Source of the DNA: Taibaiella chishuiensis
GTDB lineage: Bacteria; Bacteroidota; Bacteroidia; Chitinophagales; Chitinophagaceae
Direction: 5' to 3'
DNA length: 64,000 bases
Assembly: GCF_003014535.1 (NCBI RefSeq)
Contig: NZ_PYGD01000003.1
Coordinates: 346,564 to 410,563, forward strand
Shown here: positions 1 to 8,721 of the stretch, piece by piece
Layout: each line of letters starts with the position of its first letter
How positions within the stretch are numbered: position 1 is the first letter of the stretch
Translations under genes and position numbers: made by a program
The notes under the pieces: model-generated
Database searches by the model: none
Told to the model about the DNA's origin: nothing
The model's input: only the letters and a program-made list of their open reading frames with translations

Positions 1-1
1 C

Positions 2-691
2 TATCAGGTGAAAGATATCTCTTCTGAAATGTCCTTCCTGGAGATGTTTGATGTATTGAACGAGCAACTGATCAACGAAGGCAAGGAGCCCATCACTTTC
101 GATCACGACTGCAGGGAAGGTATTTGTGGTGCATGCTCCATGCACATCAATGGCCGGCCGCACGGTCCCTGGGGACAAACGACCACCTGCCAGCTGCATA
201 TGCGGGAGTATAAAAACGGCGATACAATTGTAGTAGAACCCTGGAGGGCCAAAGCTTTCCCCGTGATCAAGGATCTGATGGTGGACCGTACCGCTTTCGA
301 CCGTATCATCCAGTCGGGTGGTTATATCTCGGTTGATACCGGTAATGCCCAGGATGCCAATAACCTGCCGATCAATAAGGACAAGGCCGATGAATCTTTT
401 GCAGCGGCTGCCTGTATCGGTTGTGGCGCCTGCGTTGCAGCTTGTAAGAATGCTTCTGCCATGCTGTTCCTTTCCGCTAAAGTATCGCACCTGGCATTAC
501 TGCCGCAGGGTGAGGTAGAGCGTAAAACGCGTGTGGTGAACATGGTGGACCAGATGGATAAAGAAGGATTCGGTAGCTGTACCAATACCGAGGCTTGCGA
601 AGCCGAGTGTCCAAAAGGTATCTCCGTACTCAATATCCGCCGCCTGAATGCAGAATACATCGGCGCGATCATGAGCGGCGACGACAAATAA
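2..691 (+). CDS. sdhB: Succinate dehydrogenase/fumarate reductase iron-sulfur subunit, 5' truncated
   Basis: This is the electron-transfer subunit of complex II, which carries electrons between the flavoprotein and the membrane anchor at the inner membrane. The reading frame is open to the window edge (Tyr-Gln-Val-Lys), so the GTG at 8 is an internal valine and the true start lies upstream; roughly 15-25 residues are missing. The [2Fe-2S] motif CREGICGAC with a later Cys (TTTC) is present. The two C-terminal cluster motifs [11 protein letters not shown] and [12 protein letters not shown] are also complete. The other subunits should lie just upstream, outside the window. Whether it works as succinate dehydrogenase or as fumarate reductase cannot be told from this subunit. 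Confidence 0.95.
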   Translation, partial: YQVKDISSEMSFLEMFDVLNEQLINEGKEPITFDHDCREGICGACSMHINGRPHGPWGQTTTCQLHMREYKNGDTIVVEPWRAKAFPVIKDLMVDRTAFDRIIQSGGYISVDTGNAQDANNLPINKDKADESFAAAACIGCGACVAACKNASAMLFLSAKVSHLALLPQGEVERKTRVVNMVDQMDKEGFGSCTNTEACEAECPKGISVLNIRRLNAEYIGAIMSGDDK

Positions 692-714
692 GCGATAGAT
701 CAACCCATATACGA

Positions 715-739
715 AACGCCTCCCCGGAGGCGTTTTTTT
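715..739 (+). terminator. Intrinsic terminator after sdhB
   Basis: A GC-rich inverted repeat (AACGCCTCC / GGAGGCGTT) is followed directly by a run of T. It lies 24 bases after the sdhB stop and closes that operon. Confidence 0.85.
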
Positions 740-803
740 ATGTGCCGGTTTTGCAAAAAAATAGCAACGCCCTTTTTATCTAAATTGTACCTTTATAACC
801 ATT

Positions 804-1493
804 ATGGGTTTATCTTTTCGTATCCTGCTGTGTACACTCTTTTGTTCCCTGGCCTTTATACCGCAATCGCATGCGCTTACCATGAAGGGACGCGTATTCG
901 ATTACAAGACCAACCAACCTATGGCCAATGTCAATATCGTCAACACCTTTACCGAAACGGGGGTAACGACCGACAGTACCGGCCTCTTTACTATGGAAGT
1001 ATCGCAGGGGCACCTGGTCGAGTTCAGGCGCATCGGTTATAAAATATCGAGGGTAAGGATCGAACAGACGCAACTGCCTTATTATAATATCGCGATGCGC
1101 GAGGGAGCCATAGACCTGATGGAAGTAGAGATCAGGGGTAATAACTATAAACTCGACAGTATCGAAAGAAGGGAAACCTATAAGTGGGCGATCGAACACT
1201 ACAAGCTGAGCGGGCTGGATATTGTACAACATCCTTTCGATGCGCTGAGTAAAAGGAACAGGCAGATATGGGCCTTCCAGAAACACTATGAGTATTTCGA
1301 AAAAGAGAAATTTATTAACTACGTATTCAACGAAAGACTGATCCGCCAGCTGACGCAAATGGACAGTACCAGGACGGCAGAATACATGTACTATTACCGG
1401 CCTACCTACGAACAGCTACAGGCCTGGACCGAATACGAATTTTACGATTACATAAAAACCACCGCTACGGCCTATATGAGGCGGCGGGAGTAA
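804..1493 (+). CDS. Secreted CarboxypepD_reg-like protein
   Basis: 229 residues. A signal peptide occupies about residues 1-25 (hydrophobic LLCTLFCSLAF, then SHALT). Next comes a carboxypeptidase-regulatory-like beta-sandwich at about 26-105 (MKGRVFDYKTNQPMANVNIV, then DSTGLFTMEV). The C-terminal half is charged, rich in Tyr and Glu, and I do not recognise it. In Bacteroidota this Ig-like domain usually sits in front of TonB receptors or peptidases; here it stands alone with a short tail. The protein probably acts in the periplasm or at the outer membrane. The ATG at 804 directly precedes the signal peptide. Function unknown. Confidence 0.75.
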   Translation: MGLSFRILLCTLFCSLAFIPQSHALTMKGRVFDYKTNQPMANVNIVNTFTETGVTTDSTGLFTMEVSQGHLVEFRRIGYKISRVRIEQTQLPYYNIAMREGAIDLMEVEIRGNNYKLDSIERRETYKWAIEHYKLSGLDIVQHPFDALSKRNRQIWAFQKHYEYFEKEKFINYVFNERLIRQLTQMDSTRTAEYMYYYRPTYEQLQAWTEYEFYDYIKTTATAYMRRRE

Positions 1494-1572
1494 ATAACGC
1501 AGGGATACAAGGCAGCACACTCTGGCGGGGATGGCGGCTTACCGGGAATAATAATTTAAATATTATTTGATA

Positions 1573-2187
1573 ATGGCTATTTTCAAACCTTTCAGACAGG
1601 TACAGCAAATCAAGCGTAAAGACCTGAACCACGACCTCGTAGACTATGTATGCCTGCCCGGCTGTTTTAATGCTGCCGAGGTGCAGGCGATCCGCACCTT
1701 GTGGAATGATGCGGAAGCGGAAGACTCCAGGGTAAACGTATCGGGCGTTGCGAAAGACTACAGCGAATTACGCAAGTCGCGGGTCATGTTTATCGATGCT
1801 ATGAAAGAGAACGACTGGATCTATAACCGCCTCGCGGAAGCCTGCCTGCAGGTAAATATGAACCGGTTCAAATTCGATATTACCGGTTTCCAGACCAAAC
1901 TGCAACTGGCTACCTATGGCCCGGATGATTTTTTTGAATGGCATATGGACTACGGGGTGGGCGATGTGTCTGACCGGAAACTGAGTATTACCGTGCAACT
2001 CTCTGATCCTTCGGAGTACGAGGATGGCGACCTGCAATTCATGATCAATCATAAGGCATTCAGCGCACCCAAGGAGTTGGGTACTGCCATCATTTTCCCC
2101 TCTTATGCGATGCACCGTGTATTACCGGTTGCCTCAGGCCAGCGGCAGTCCATTGTCGGCTGGATAGGCGGTGCGCCTTTCCGGTAA
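1573..2187 (+). CDS. 2OG-Fe(II) oxygenase (PKHD/prolyl-4-hydroxylase-type)
   Basis: 204 residues, probably a cytoplasmic Fe(II)/2-oxoglutarate-dependent hydroxylase of the double-stranded beta-helix fold. The iron ligands are visible as His124-x-Asp126 (EWHMDYG) and His181 (AMHRVLPV); Arg191 (GQRQSIVGW) is placed to bind 2-oxoglutarate. The family hydroxylates protein side chains or small molecules, and the substrate here is unknown. I chose the ATG at 1573 over an in-frame TTG two codons upstream. It stands as a single gene between the CarboxypepD_reg-like gene and the Omp28 pair. Confidence 0.85.
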   Translation: MAIFKPFRQVQQIKRKDLNHDLVDYVCLPGCFNAAEVQAIRTLWNDAEAEDSRVNVSGVAKDYSELRKSRVMFIDAMKENDWIYNRLAEACLQVNMNRFKFDITGFQTKLQLATYGPDDFFEWHMDYGVGDVSDRKLSITVQLSDPSEYEDGDLQFMINHKAFSAPKELGTAIIFPSYAMHRVLPVASGQRQSIVGWIGGAPFR

Positions 2188-2505
2188 CAAGTATTTTTTT
2201 CTTTATTTGTTTGCATTCTTTAACCTTTTTGACCTCTATTAGGGGGGGCTGAAACGCCCGCTCTGTTAAAAAAACAGGCGGGTTAAAAGATATGCCTGGT
2301 TTTGGTGTGTTTTAAATAGTTGTAATATTGGATTAAATATGTATTTCTGTTTATTTAATATAATTGAACAGGCTTAGGCCCTATGTTCTATTCGTTAAAT
2401 TATATATGCAAAATTGCTAAATAATGTGAATAAAATATGCATATCGCATTTCGTGCTATTACCTTTATGGCGATATCTATTTATTCTTTTATTAAAAGAG
2501 CAGAC
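2188..2505. other. Intergenic region before the first Omp28 gene
   Basis: 318 bases without a gene. A hairpin at about 2257-2282 (CCCGC..CTGTT / AACAGGCGGG, one bulge) probably lies in the 3' end of the oxygenase mRNA, but it lacks a clear T-run. The rest, from about 2310, is AT-rich and should hold the promoter of the Omp28 gene. I could not choose one convincing TAnnTTTG box. Confidence 0.5.
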
Positions 2506-3594
2506 ATGAAAAAACAACTATTTTCCATAACCGCCTTACTGGCAGTTACCATTTTTTCGGCCAGTGCACAAGAGAAGCGGGTGCCTTTGTTCGAGATGTT
2601 TACCAGTTCTACCTGTCCGCCCTGCAACCCGGGTAATGCGGCACTGGACGGCACGCTGGGCAACAAGCCCGCCACAGAATTTGCCCTGGTTAAATTCCAG
2701 CAGTTTTTCCCTGGTACCGGCGACCCTTATACCACTGCAGAAGGCAGGGACCGTTTCCTTAATTATTACAACCCTGGCGCTACCCAGATCGGTGTGCCCG
2801 AAATGCACATTAATGGTGGTGCCGGGATCAACCCGAACGATCCGGGTGTTATCAGCGATGCGAAGTACAATGCAGCAAAAAATGAGGCAGCTACCTATAA
2901 ACTATCGGGTACCTATAGCATTGCCAACAAGGTCGTAACTGCGAATGTGAAGTATACGGCCATCAGCGCCGGCACGGCGCCTGTATTGTACGTAGCGATC
3001 GTGGAAACCAAGACGATCAAAAACAAGAAATCCAACGGCGAAACGGAGTTTCACAACGTAATGAAGAAAATGATGCCATCGCAAACCGGCACAACCCTGA
3101 CGGAAGCCGTAGGCGTGGAAGGCAGCAAATCGCTCACCTTTACTTTTGCCGGTAACTACCGTTTGCCCACCAACGGCCAGCCCAGCAGTTATATCAACGA
3201 TGCTACCGAGAATTCTGTCGAAGACTTTAATAACCTGCGCGTAGTAGCCTGGGTACAAGGTTCCGATAAAAAAGTATACCAGGCCGCGAACCTGGCCAAA
3301 ACCGGCGGTACCGGTGTAAACCAGGTATCCAATACCGTGGGTGCTGTCGAAGTATATCCTAACCCTACCTCCGGCCAGATCCATATCAATTTAAATATGA
3401 AGGAACAGGATGAAGTATCGGCCTCGATCGTGAGCCTTACCGGCGCAGTAGTAGCCCGTCAGTCGCAGAGACTGAACGCAGGTAAGAATACCATGAGCTT
3501 TGATACCAGGGGCCTGGCTGCAGGTCTGTATAACCTTATTATCTTCGACTCCAATAATAACTCTTTTGCCCAGCGGGTATCGGTGATCCGGTAA
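2506..3594 (+). CDS. Omp28-type secreted protein with T9SS sorting domain, copy 1
   Basis: 362 residues. Signal peptide 1-22 (MKKQLFSITALL..SASAQ). The mature protein starts with an Omp28-like thioredoxin-fold region whose Cys37-Pro-Pro-Cys40 motif (SSTCPPCNPG) matches an active-site CxxC. A beta-rich middle follows, then a type A T9SS sorting domain from about residue 290 (VEVYPNPTSG, ending QRVSVIR). It is probably exported and anchored or released at the cell surface, with possible thiol redox activity. I chose the ATG at 2506 because it opens the signal peptide; the frame extends 23 codons upstream without family resemblance. It is a tandem paralogue of the gene at 4136. Confidence 0.85.
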   Translation: MKKQLFSITALLAVTIFSASAQEKRVPLFEMFTSSTCPPCNPGNAALDGTLGNKPATEFALVKFQQFFPGTGDPYTTAEGRDRFLNYYNPGATQIGVPEMHINGGAGINPNDPGVISDAKYNAAKNEAATYKLSGTYSIANKVVTANVKYTAISAGTAPVLYVAIVETKTIKNKKSNGETEFHNVMKKMMPSQTGTTLTEAVGVEGSKSLTFTFAGNYRLPTNGQPSSYINDATENSVEDFNNLRVVAWVQGSDKKVYQAANLAKTGGTGVNQVSNTVGAVEVYPNPTSGQIHINLNMKEQDEVSASIVSLTGAVVARQSQRLNAGKNTMSFDTRGLAAGLYNLIIFDSNNNSFAQRVSVIR

Positions 3595-3636
3595 GTAATC
3601 TGCTGCCGGAAAGGCTTGCCTTTCTTTATGTGAATG

Positions 3637-3673
3637 GAGCTGTTTTGTTTTTTAAACAAAACAGCTCTTTTTA
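3637..3673 (+). terminator. Intrinsic terminator after Omp28 copy 1
   Basis: A perfect 14-bp stem (GAGCTGTTTTGTTT / AAACAAAACAGCTC) with a 3-base loop is followed by a T-run. It separates the two Omp28 copies, so copy 2 needs its own promoter. Confidence 0.85.
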
Positions 3674-4135
3674 TGCCCTCCGGTTTGATGCACGCGCAAC
3701 GCTACCGTATGTGCCAGGCGACGCTGGCAGCACAGTGTTGGAGGACGGCGGTTCTGAGTCCTGTTACTATTACTGCAACAGGTGGATATAAGTAAATTTT
3801 TATTATTTTAAATTTGATGGCAGGTCTTCCACTTATTTTAGTGGACTAAAATTAGTGATATTTAACATTTACCTACATCTTTGTGTGGTAAATGTGCCGA
3901 TCCGTGAATTTTATGCTGTGATTGTTAAATAAGGTTAAGTATGATTTCTATTTCTATTAATTTGTTTTTGTTAACTTAATAAGTATTTATTTTGTTAATA
4001 TTTTCATTTTTTAGTGCCGGGCTGTTATAAATAAGGCGGAAATGACATTGTGCTATTGTATTAATTAACATTTAAGGGTGAATGATGATTTATCTTTATG
4101 GGACGAATCCATTTATTTTAACTCAAAGAAGCGAG
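3674..4135. other. AT-rich spacer between the Omp28 paralogues
   Basis: About 460 bases, with no reading frame that I trust. From about 3790 the region is very AT-rich and probably holds the promoter and leader of copy 2. It does not look like a copy of the region in front of copy 1 except for the last few bases before the ATG, so the duplication appears limited to the coding part. Confidence 0.5.
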
Positions 4136-5224
4136 ATGAAAAAACAATTATTCTCTATTACAGCATTACTGGCTGCCACTATATTATCTGCCAGTGCACA
4201 GGAAAAGCGTGTGCCTTTGTTCGAGATGTTTACCAGCTCTACCTGTCCTCCCTGCAACCCGGGTAATGCTGCACTGGACGGTACATTGGCCAGCAAACCG
4301 GCTGCAGAGTATGCCCTGGTTAAATTCCAGCAGTATTTCCCGGGTAGTGGCGACCCTTATACCACTGCAGAAGGAAAGGGCCGTTTTCTGAACTACTATA
4401 ACGCTACTGCAACTTCGGTAGCTGTACCCGAAATGCATATCAATGGTGGTAACGGTATCAACCCGAATGGCTCCGGGGCTATTAACGATACAAAATACAA
4501 TGCGGCCAAAGACGAGGCGGCTACGTATAAACTGTCGGGCACTTATAGCGTAGTCAACAAGGTGGTAACCGCCAATGTGAAGTACACGGCGATCAGCGCG
4601 GGTACGGCGCCGGTATTGTACGTGGCGATCGTAGAAACCAAAACGATCAAGAACATAAAGTCCAACGGCGAAACGGAATTTCATAACGTGATGAAGAAAA
4701 TGATGCCATCGCAAACCGGCACGACCCTGACGGAAGCCGTAGGTGTTGAAGGCAACAAATCGCTCACCTTTACCTTTGCCGGTAACTACCGTTTACCAGC
4801 CAACGGCCAGGTAAGCAGCTTTATCAACGACGCCACCGAAAACTCTGTAGAAGACTTCAACAACCTGCGCGTAGTAGCCTGGGTACAGGGTTCTGATAAA
4901 AAAGTATACCAGGCCGCGAACCTGGCCAAATCCGGCGGTACAGGCGTAAGCCAGGTATCCAACACGGTAGGTTCCGTTGAGGTATATCCCAACCCGACTT
5001 CAGGCATGGTCCATATCAATTTAAATATGAAGGAGCAGGACGAAGTATCGGCTTCTATCGTAAGCCTTACCGGCGCAGTAGTAGCCCGTCAGTCGGTGAA
5101 ACTGAACGCAGGTAAGAATACCATGAGTTTCGATACCAAGGGCCTGGCTGCAGGTCTGTATAACCTCATTATCTTCGATTCCAACAATAACTCTTTTGCC
5201 CAAAGGGTATCTGTAGTACGTTAA
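4136..5224 (+). CDS. Omp28-type secreted protein with T9SS sorting domain, copy 2
   Basis: 362 residues, the same length as copy 1. By hand count the two differ at roughly 38 positions (about 90% identity), with no indels. Signal peptide 1-22, Cys37-Pro-Pro-Cys40 and the T9SS sorting domain (VEVYPNPTSG, ending QRVSVVR) are all kept. Differences cluster at residues 50-125 of the thioredoxin-like part, while the 150-250 stretch and the sorting domain are nearly unchanged. Start chosen at ATG 4136, the position equal to copy 1. The functional difference from copy 1 is unknown. Confidence 0.85.
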   Translation: MKKQLFSITALLAATILSASAQEKRVPLFEMFTSSTCPPCNPGNAALDGTLASKPAAEYALVKFQQYFPGSGDPYTTAEGKGRFLNYYNATATSVAVPEMHINGGNGINPNGSGAINDTKYNAAKDEAATYKLSGTYSVVNKVVTANVKYTAISAGTAPVLYVAIVETKTIKNIKSNGETEFHNVMKKMMPSQTGTTLTEAVGVEGNKSLTFTFAGNYRLPANGQVSSFINDATENSVEDFNNLRVVAWVQGSDKKVYQAANLAKSGGTGVSQVSNTVGSVEVYPNPTSGMVHINLNMKEQDEVSASIVSLTGAVVARQSVKLNAGKNTMSFDTKGLAAGLYNLIIFDSNNNSFAQRVSVVR

Positions 5225-5260
5225 GTCGTCGAAGCATATTCCTGTTTTGTTTACGAACCA

Positions 5261-5293
5261 GGCGGCCCTGCATTGCAGGGCCGCCGCTTTTTA
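5261..5293 (+). terminator. Intrinsic terminator after Omp28 copy 2
   Basis: Stem GGCGGCCCTG / CAGGGCCGCC with a 5-base loop, followed by GCTTTTT. Confidence 0.85.
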
Positions 5294-5440
5294 AGCGATA
5301 CCCGGGCACAATGGTAAAAACGGTGGCGGGGCATGTTGCCCGGTAAACGACGGAGGCCTGTGCGCAGCAAGTAATCCCGTATCCGGGTGTGTTTATCGTT
5401 AGCGGCTTAAGCGGATCCTTTTAAGCAAGGTTATAAATGC

Positions 5441-5476
5441 AAAAGGAGCATTCCCCCCGGGGGAATGCTCCTTTTT
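5441..5476. terminator. Bidirectional terminator between the Omp28 pair and surA
   Basis: A nearly perfect palindrome (AAAAGGAGCATTCCCC and its complement) has A-runs on the left and T-runs on the right. It can act on both strands and lies 30 bases after the surA stop on the minus strand. Confidence 0.85.
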
Positions 5477-5505
5477 ATCCGTACGGCATTGCTGCCGGTT
5501 ATCAC

Positions 5506-6867
5506 TTATTGTGCGCTGGTGTTTTTAGCTACGGGCATCCAGCCTTTCAGCTCTACGCAGTCTTTATATTCGGGATCTATTTTAATATAGTAGCTGGAAA
5601 TACGTTCGGAGATCCATTTAGCCAGGAATTCATTTTGCTTGAACTCGAGCGCTTTCTGCTGGATCTTGCTGTAGTCGTCTTTCAGGTTAAGGATATGCGG
5701 GTCGGTCCTTCCTTTAAGGTAAAGAATACGGCAGGAGCGCGTTTTGGTGTAAGGGTTATCGGTATAGATCTGGGGCTGCGAGTATTCGCCTACCTTCATA
5801 TCTCCCACCGAGCGGGCCATATCGGGATCCAGCTGGTCGATACCGAGGTTGGCATTGCCCATCTGGTCGTACACCATACCGCCGGTCATTTTTGCCTGTT
5901 CGTCAGTACTGTATTTACCTACGCCTTCGGCAAACGAGATCTTGCCGCTGACCAGGTCGGCCCTGATGCTGTCGAGTCTTTTCAGTGTTTTTTGCAGATC
6001 CACATTGGTGATCTCCGGAACGATTACGATATGGCGTACTTTGGCTTCCTCACCCATACGGCGTACCATCTGGATAATGTGGAAACCGAATTTGGTTTTA
6101 ATTACCGGGGAGATCTCACCGGGTTGGAGCCGGTAAGCAGCGGCTACGAACTGCTGGTCAAATTCCTTGCGGTTAATGTCCATTTCGCCCCCCATATCCT
6201 TGGTGCCGTCCATGCCGTAGATACCGGCCATGGTGGCAAAGCTTTTGCCGTTTTCGACGATCTCCTTACGGATGCCTTCGAGTTTTTCCTTGGCCAGTTG
6301 CTCGATCTCGGGGTCATATTTCGGCTTGATCACGATCTGGCCTACAGATACCGATGCGGGGAACGGCGGCAGGCTGTCCTTGGGTATTTTATTGAAAAAT
6401 GCTTCTACCTCCTGCGGAGTAATTTTTACATCTTTCATCAACTGGCCCTGCATACGTTCTGCGGTAAGCTTATCTTTAAAAAACTCGCGGTAGTCGTCTT
6501 TTAACTGGTAGATGGTACGGCCGCTGGCCTCTTCGAGCCGTTCTTTACCGCCCGCATCCTGCATCCAGGCCCTGATCCTGTTGTCCAGGTTACTGGTTAC
6601 TTCCTCGTCAGACACGATTACGCTGTCCCTGCCGGCCTGTTCTACGAGGATCTGCTGGGCCAGCATGGTATATAATATGGTGCATTTAGCGGAATCGGGC
6701 AGGTTCGGGTTCGATTGCTTTTCTCCCTGGAACTGCTGGTTCACATCGGACTGGAGAATGATTTTGTTGCCGACCACACCGACGATCTTATCGGCTACCT
6801 GGGTTTGTGCAAAACATGGCGCAAAAGCCGCCATCATCATTAAAAATAAAACCGGGATTCGAAACAT
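5506..6867 (-). CDS. surA: Periplasmic peptidyl-prolyl isomerase, SurA family
   Basis: 453 residues. Signal peptide about 1-20 (VLFLMMMAAFAPCFAQ), then a SurA N-terminal chaperone domain at about 22-165. Two parvulin-type rotamase modules follow at about 170-275 (SVGQIVIKP ... FGFHIIQM) and 280-385 (VRHIVIVPE ... KYSTDEQAKMTGG). The C-terminal helix returns to the chaperone core. The protein assists folding of outer-membrane beta-barrels in the periplasm. I preferred the ATG at 6867 to a TTG three codons upstream because it begins the signal peptide. It is transcribed divergently from the CoA-transferase gene. Confidence 0.9.
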   Translation of the reverse strand: MFRIPVLFLMMMAAFAPCFAQTQVADKIVGVVGNKIILQSDVNQQFQGEKQSNPNLPDSAKCTILYTMLAQQILVEQAGRDSVIVSDEEVTSNLDNRIRAWMQDAGGKERLEEASGRTIYQLKDDYREFFKDKLTAERMQGQLMKDVKITPQEVEAFFNKIPKDSLPPFPASVSVGQIVIKPKYDPEIEQLAKEKLEGIRKEIVENGKSFATMAGIYGMDGTKDMGGEMDINRKEFDQQFVAAAYRLQPGEISPVIKTKFGFHIIQMVRRMGEEAKVRHIVIVPEITNVDLQKTLKRLDSIRADLVSGKISFAEGVGKYSTDEQAKMTGGMVYDQMGNANLGIDQLDPDMARSVGDMKVGEYSQPQIYTDNPYTKTRSCRILYLKGRTDPHILNLKDDYSKIQQKALEFKQNEFLAKWISERISSYYIKIDPEYKDCVELKGWMPVAKNTSAQ

Positions 6868-6986
6868 AGGGTGCAAAGATAAGCGATTGCCGGATTGGTT
6901 CGCCTGATAAATATATTTTTACCCCCATAAAACTACATTTTACCGGGTTTTAGTATGGCAGGCCAAAAGGTTTTATTTTCTTCTTT

Positions 6987-7016
6987 TTTGAAATTACCAT
7001 ACATGTTTTACCTTTA
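6987..7016 (+). promoter_or_regulatory. Putative promoter of the CoA-transferase A gene
   Basis: TTTG at 6987-6990, an 18-base spacer, then TACCTTTA at 7009-7016. This is one mismatch from the Bacteroidota -33 TTTG / -7 TAnnTTTG pattern. The start of transcription would fall close to 7023, giving a very short leader. Confidence 0.45.
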
Positions 7017-7039
7017 AGCCCTAAATGTTAATCTATTCT

Positions 7040-7741
7040 ATGGGATTCAATAAAGTAGTCGCTAATGCCGATGAGGCAATCAAAGATATTCAGGATGGCG
7101 CAGTGATCATGCTGGGAGGATTCGGTCTGTGTGGTATCCCGGAAAACTGTATTACATCGCTGATCAAAAAAGGCGTAAAGAACCTGACCTGCATCTCCAA
7201 CAATGCCGGTGTGGACGACTTCGGCATCGGGCTGATGCTGCAGACCAAACAGGTAAAGAAAATGATCGCTTCCTATGTGGGTGAAAATGCGGAATTCGAA
7301 CGCCAGCTGCTCAGCGGCGAACTCGAAGTGGACCTGGTACCACAAGGTACACTGGCCACCCGCTGTATGGCTGCTGCTTACGGCTTCCCGGCCATCTTTA
7401 CACCCGCCGGTGTGGGTACCGAGGTAGCCGAGGGCAAAGAAGTACGTAATTTTAAAGGTAAAGACTACCTGGTGGAAGAGGCTTTCGAAGCCGATTTCGC
7501 CATCGTAAAAGCCTGGAAAGGCGATACGGCGGGTAACCTGATCTTCAACAAGACCGCCCGCAACTTTAACAGCGTAATGGCTATGGCCGGTAAAACAACG
7601 ATCGTGGAAGTAGAAGAGCTGGTGCCCGCCGGCGAACTGGACCCTAATTTTATCCATGTGCCGGGTATCTATGTACACCGCATCTTCCAGGGTAAAGACT
7701 ACGAAAAACGCATTGAACAACGTACCGTAAGCAAGAACTAA
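7040..7741 (+). CDS. scoA: 3-oxoacid CoA-transferase subunit A
   Basis: 233 residues. Family I CoA-transferase alpha subunit: glycine-rich [11 protein letters not shown] near the N-terminus, then SNNAG, and a GTLATRC / TPAGVGTEV core. The enzyme moves CoA between succinyl-CoA (or acetyl-CoA) and a 3-oxoacid in ketone-body or branched-chain acid metabolism. The catalytic glutamate belongs to subunit B, which is normally the next gene; here the next gene is dapD and no subunit B appears in the window. Start chosen at ATG 7040 (MGFNKV); an ATG at 7025 would add five residues. Confidence 0.9.
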   Translation: MGFNKVVANADEAIKDIQDGAVIMLGGFGLCGIPENCITSLIKKGVKNLTCISNNAGVDDFGIGLMLQTKQVKKMIASYVGENAEFERQLLSGELEVDLVPQGTLATRCMAAAYGFPAIFTPAGVGTEVAEGKEVRNFKGKDYLVEEAFEADFAIVKAWKGDTAGNLIFNKTARNFNSVMAMAGKTTIVEVEELVPAGELDPNFIHVPGIYVHRIFQGKDYEKRIEQRTVSKN

Positions 7742-7775
7742 CCGTAAAGCGTTCCATACATATATCAAGATTAAA

Positions 7776-7806
7776 GGAAGGACGGCGATAACCGTCCTTC
7801 CTGGTT
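7776..7806 (+). terminator. Terminator-like hairpin between scoA and dapD
   Basis: A perfect 10-bp stem (GGAAGGACGG / CCGTCCTTCC) with a 6-base loop and a weak T-run (TGGTTT). It may only attenuate transcription into dapD. Confidence 0.5.
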
Positions 7807-7831
7807 TAATTCCGCACATAAATCAAAAGAC

Positions 7832-8665
7832 ATGCAACATACAGAAGCACAGAGCCGCTACCAGGAACAGATCGAGGCGGCCTTTGCCAACAGGGATTTA
7901 TTGAACGAACCGGCCTACCAGGACGCCGTACGCGCGGTGGTGGAGCAGGTAGATAAAGGTACGCTGCGCGTGGCAACCCCGGTAGACGGCGGCTGGCAGG
8001 TACAGCAGTGGGTAAAACAGGCGATCCTGATGTACTTCGCCATCCAGAAAATGCAGACCTGGGATCTGCCGCCATTCGAGTTCTATGATAAAATGGAACT
8101 TAAAAAAAACTATGCCGAACTGGGCGTAAGGGCCGTGCCGCATGCCGTAGCCCGCTATGGGGCCTTTATCGGCCGCAATGTGGTGCTGATGCCTTCTTAT
8201 GTCAATATCGGCGCTTATGTAGGCGAGGGTACCATGGTGGATACCTGGGCTACGGTGGGTAGCTGTGCGCAGATCGGTAAAAATGTACACCTGAGCGGTG
8301 GCGTAGGTATCGGCGGTGTGCTGGAACCCCTGCAGGCCGCGCCGGTTATTATCGAAGACGGCTGTTTTATCGGTTCCCGCTGTATCGTGGTAGAGGGCGT
8401 AAGGGTAGAGGCCGAAGCGGTACTGGGCGCCAATGTGGTATTGACACAGAGCACCAAGATTATTGATGTAAGCGGCGACGAGCCGGTAGAGTACCGCGGT
8501 ATCGTACCGGCGCGCAGCGTGGTGATACCCGGCAACTATACCAAGAAATTCCCTGCCGGTGAATTTGGCGTAGGCTGTGCGCTTATTATCGGCAAACGTA
8601 AAGAAAGCACCGACCTGAAAACCAGTCTGAATGATGCTTTGAGGGATTTTAATGTGTCTATCTAA
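7832..8665 (+). CDS. dapD: Tetrahydrodipicolinate N-succinyltransferase
   Basis: 277 residues. It transfers succinyl from succinyl-CoA to tetrahydrodipicolinate in the lysine and meso-diaminopimelate pathway in the cytoplasm. An alpha-helical N-terminal domain (about 1-100) is followed by hexapeptide repeats of a left-handed beta-helix (VVLMPSYVNIGAYVGEGTMVDTWATVGSCAQIG) and the family segment ending VIPGNYTKKFPAGEFG. Length agrees with the family. The gene ends in a strong terminator. Confidence 0.95.
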   Translation: MQHTEAQSRYQEQIEAAFANRDLLNEPAYQDAVRAVVEQVDKGTLRVATPVDGGWQVQQWVKQAILMYFAIQKMQTWDLPPFEFYDKMELKKNYAELGVRAVPHAVARYGAFIGRNVVLMPSYVNIGAYVGEGTMVDTWATVGSCAQIGKNVHLSGGVGIGGVLEPLQAAPVIIEDGCFIGSRCIVVEGVRVEAEAVLGANVVLTQSTKIIDVSGDEPVEYRGIVPARSVVIPGNYTKKFPAGEFGVGCALIIGKRKESTDLKTSLNDALRDFNVSI

Positions 8666-8674
8666 TACTTTTTG

Positions 8675-8711
8675 TTCCGGCAGGGATATCCCTGCCGGAA
8701 CATTTTTTTTA
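8675..8711 (+). terminator. Intrinsic terminator after dapD
   Basis: A 26-base perfect palindrome (TTCCGGCAGGGAT and its complement) is followed by CATTTTTTTT. Confidence 0.9.
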
Positions 8712-8721
8712 TCTTCAGGTG

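Noticed and set aside
5437..6504. Long plus-strand frame (355 codons) opposite surA
   Set aside because: It lies antisense to a well-supported SurA gene, has a biased composition and starts in a terminator.
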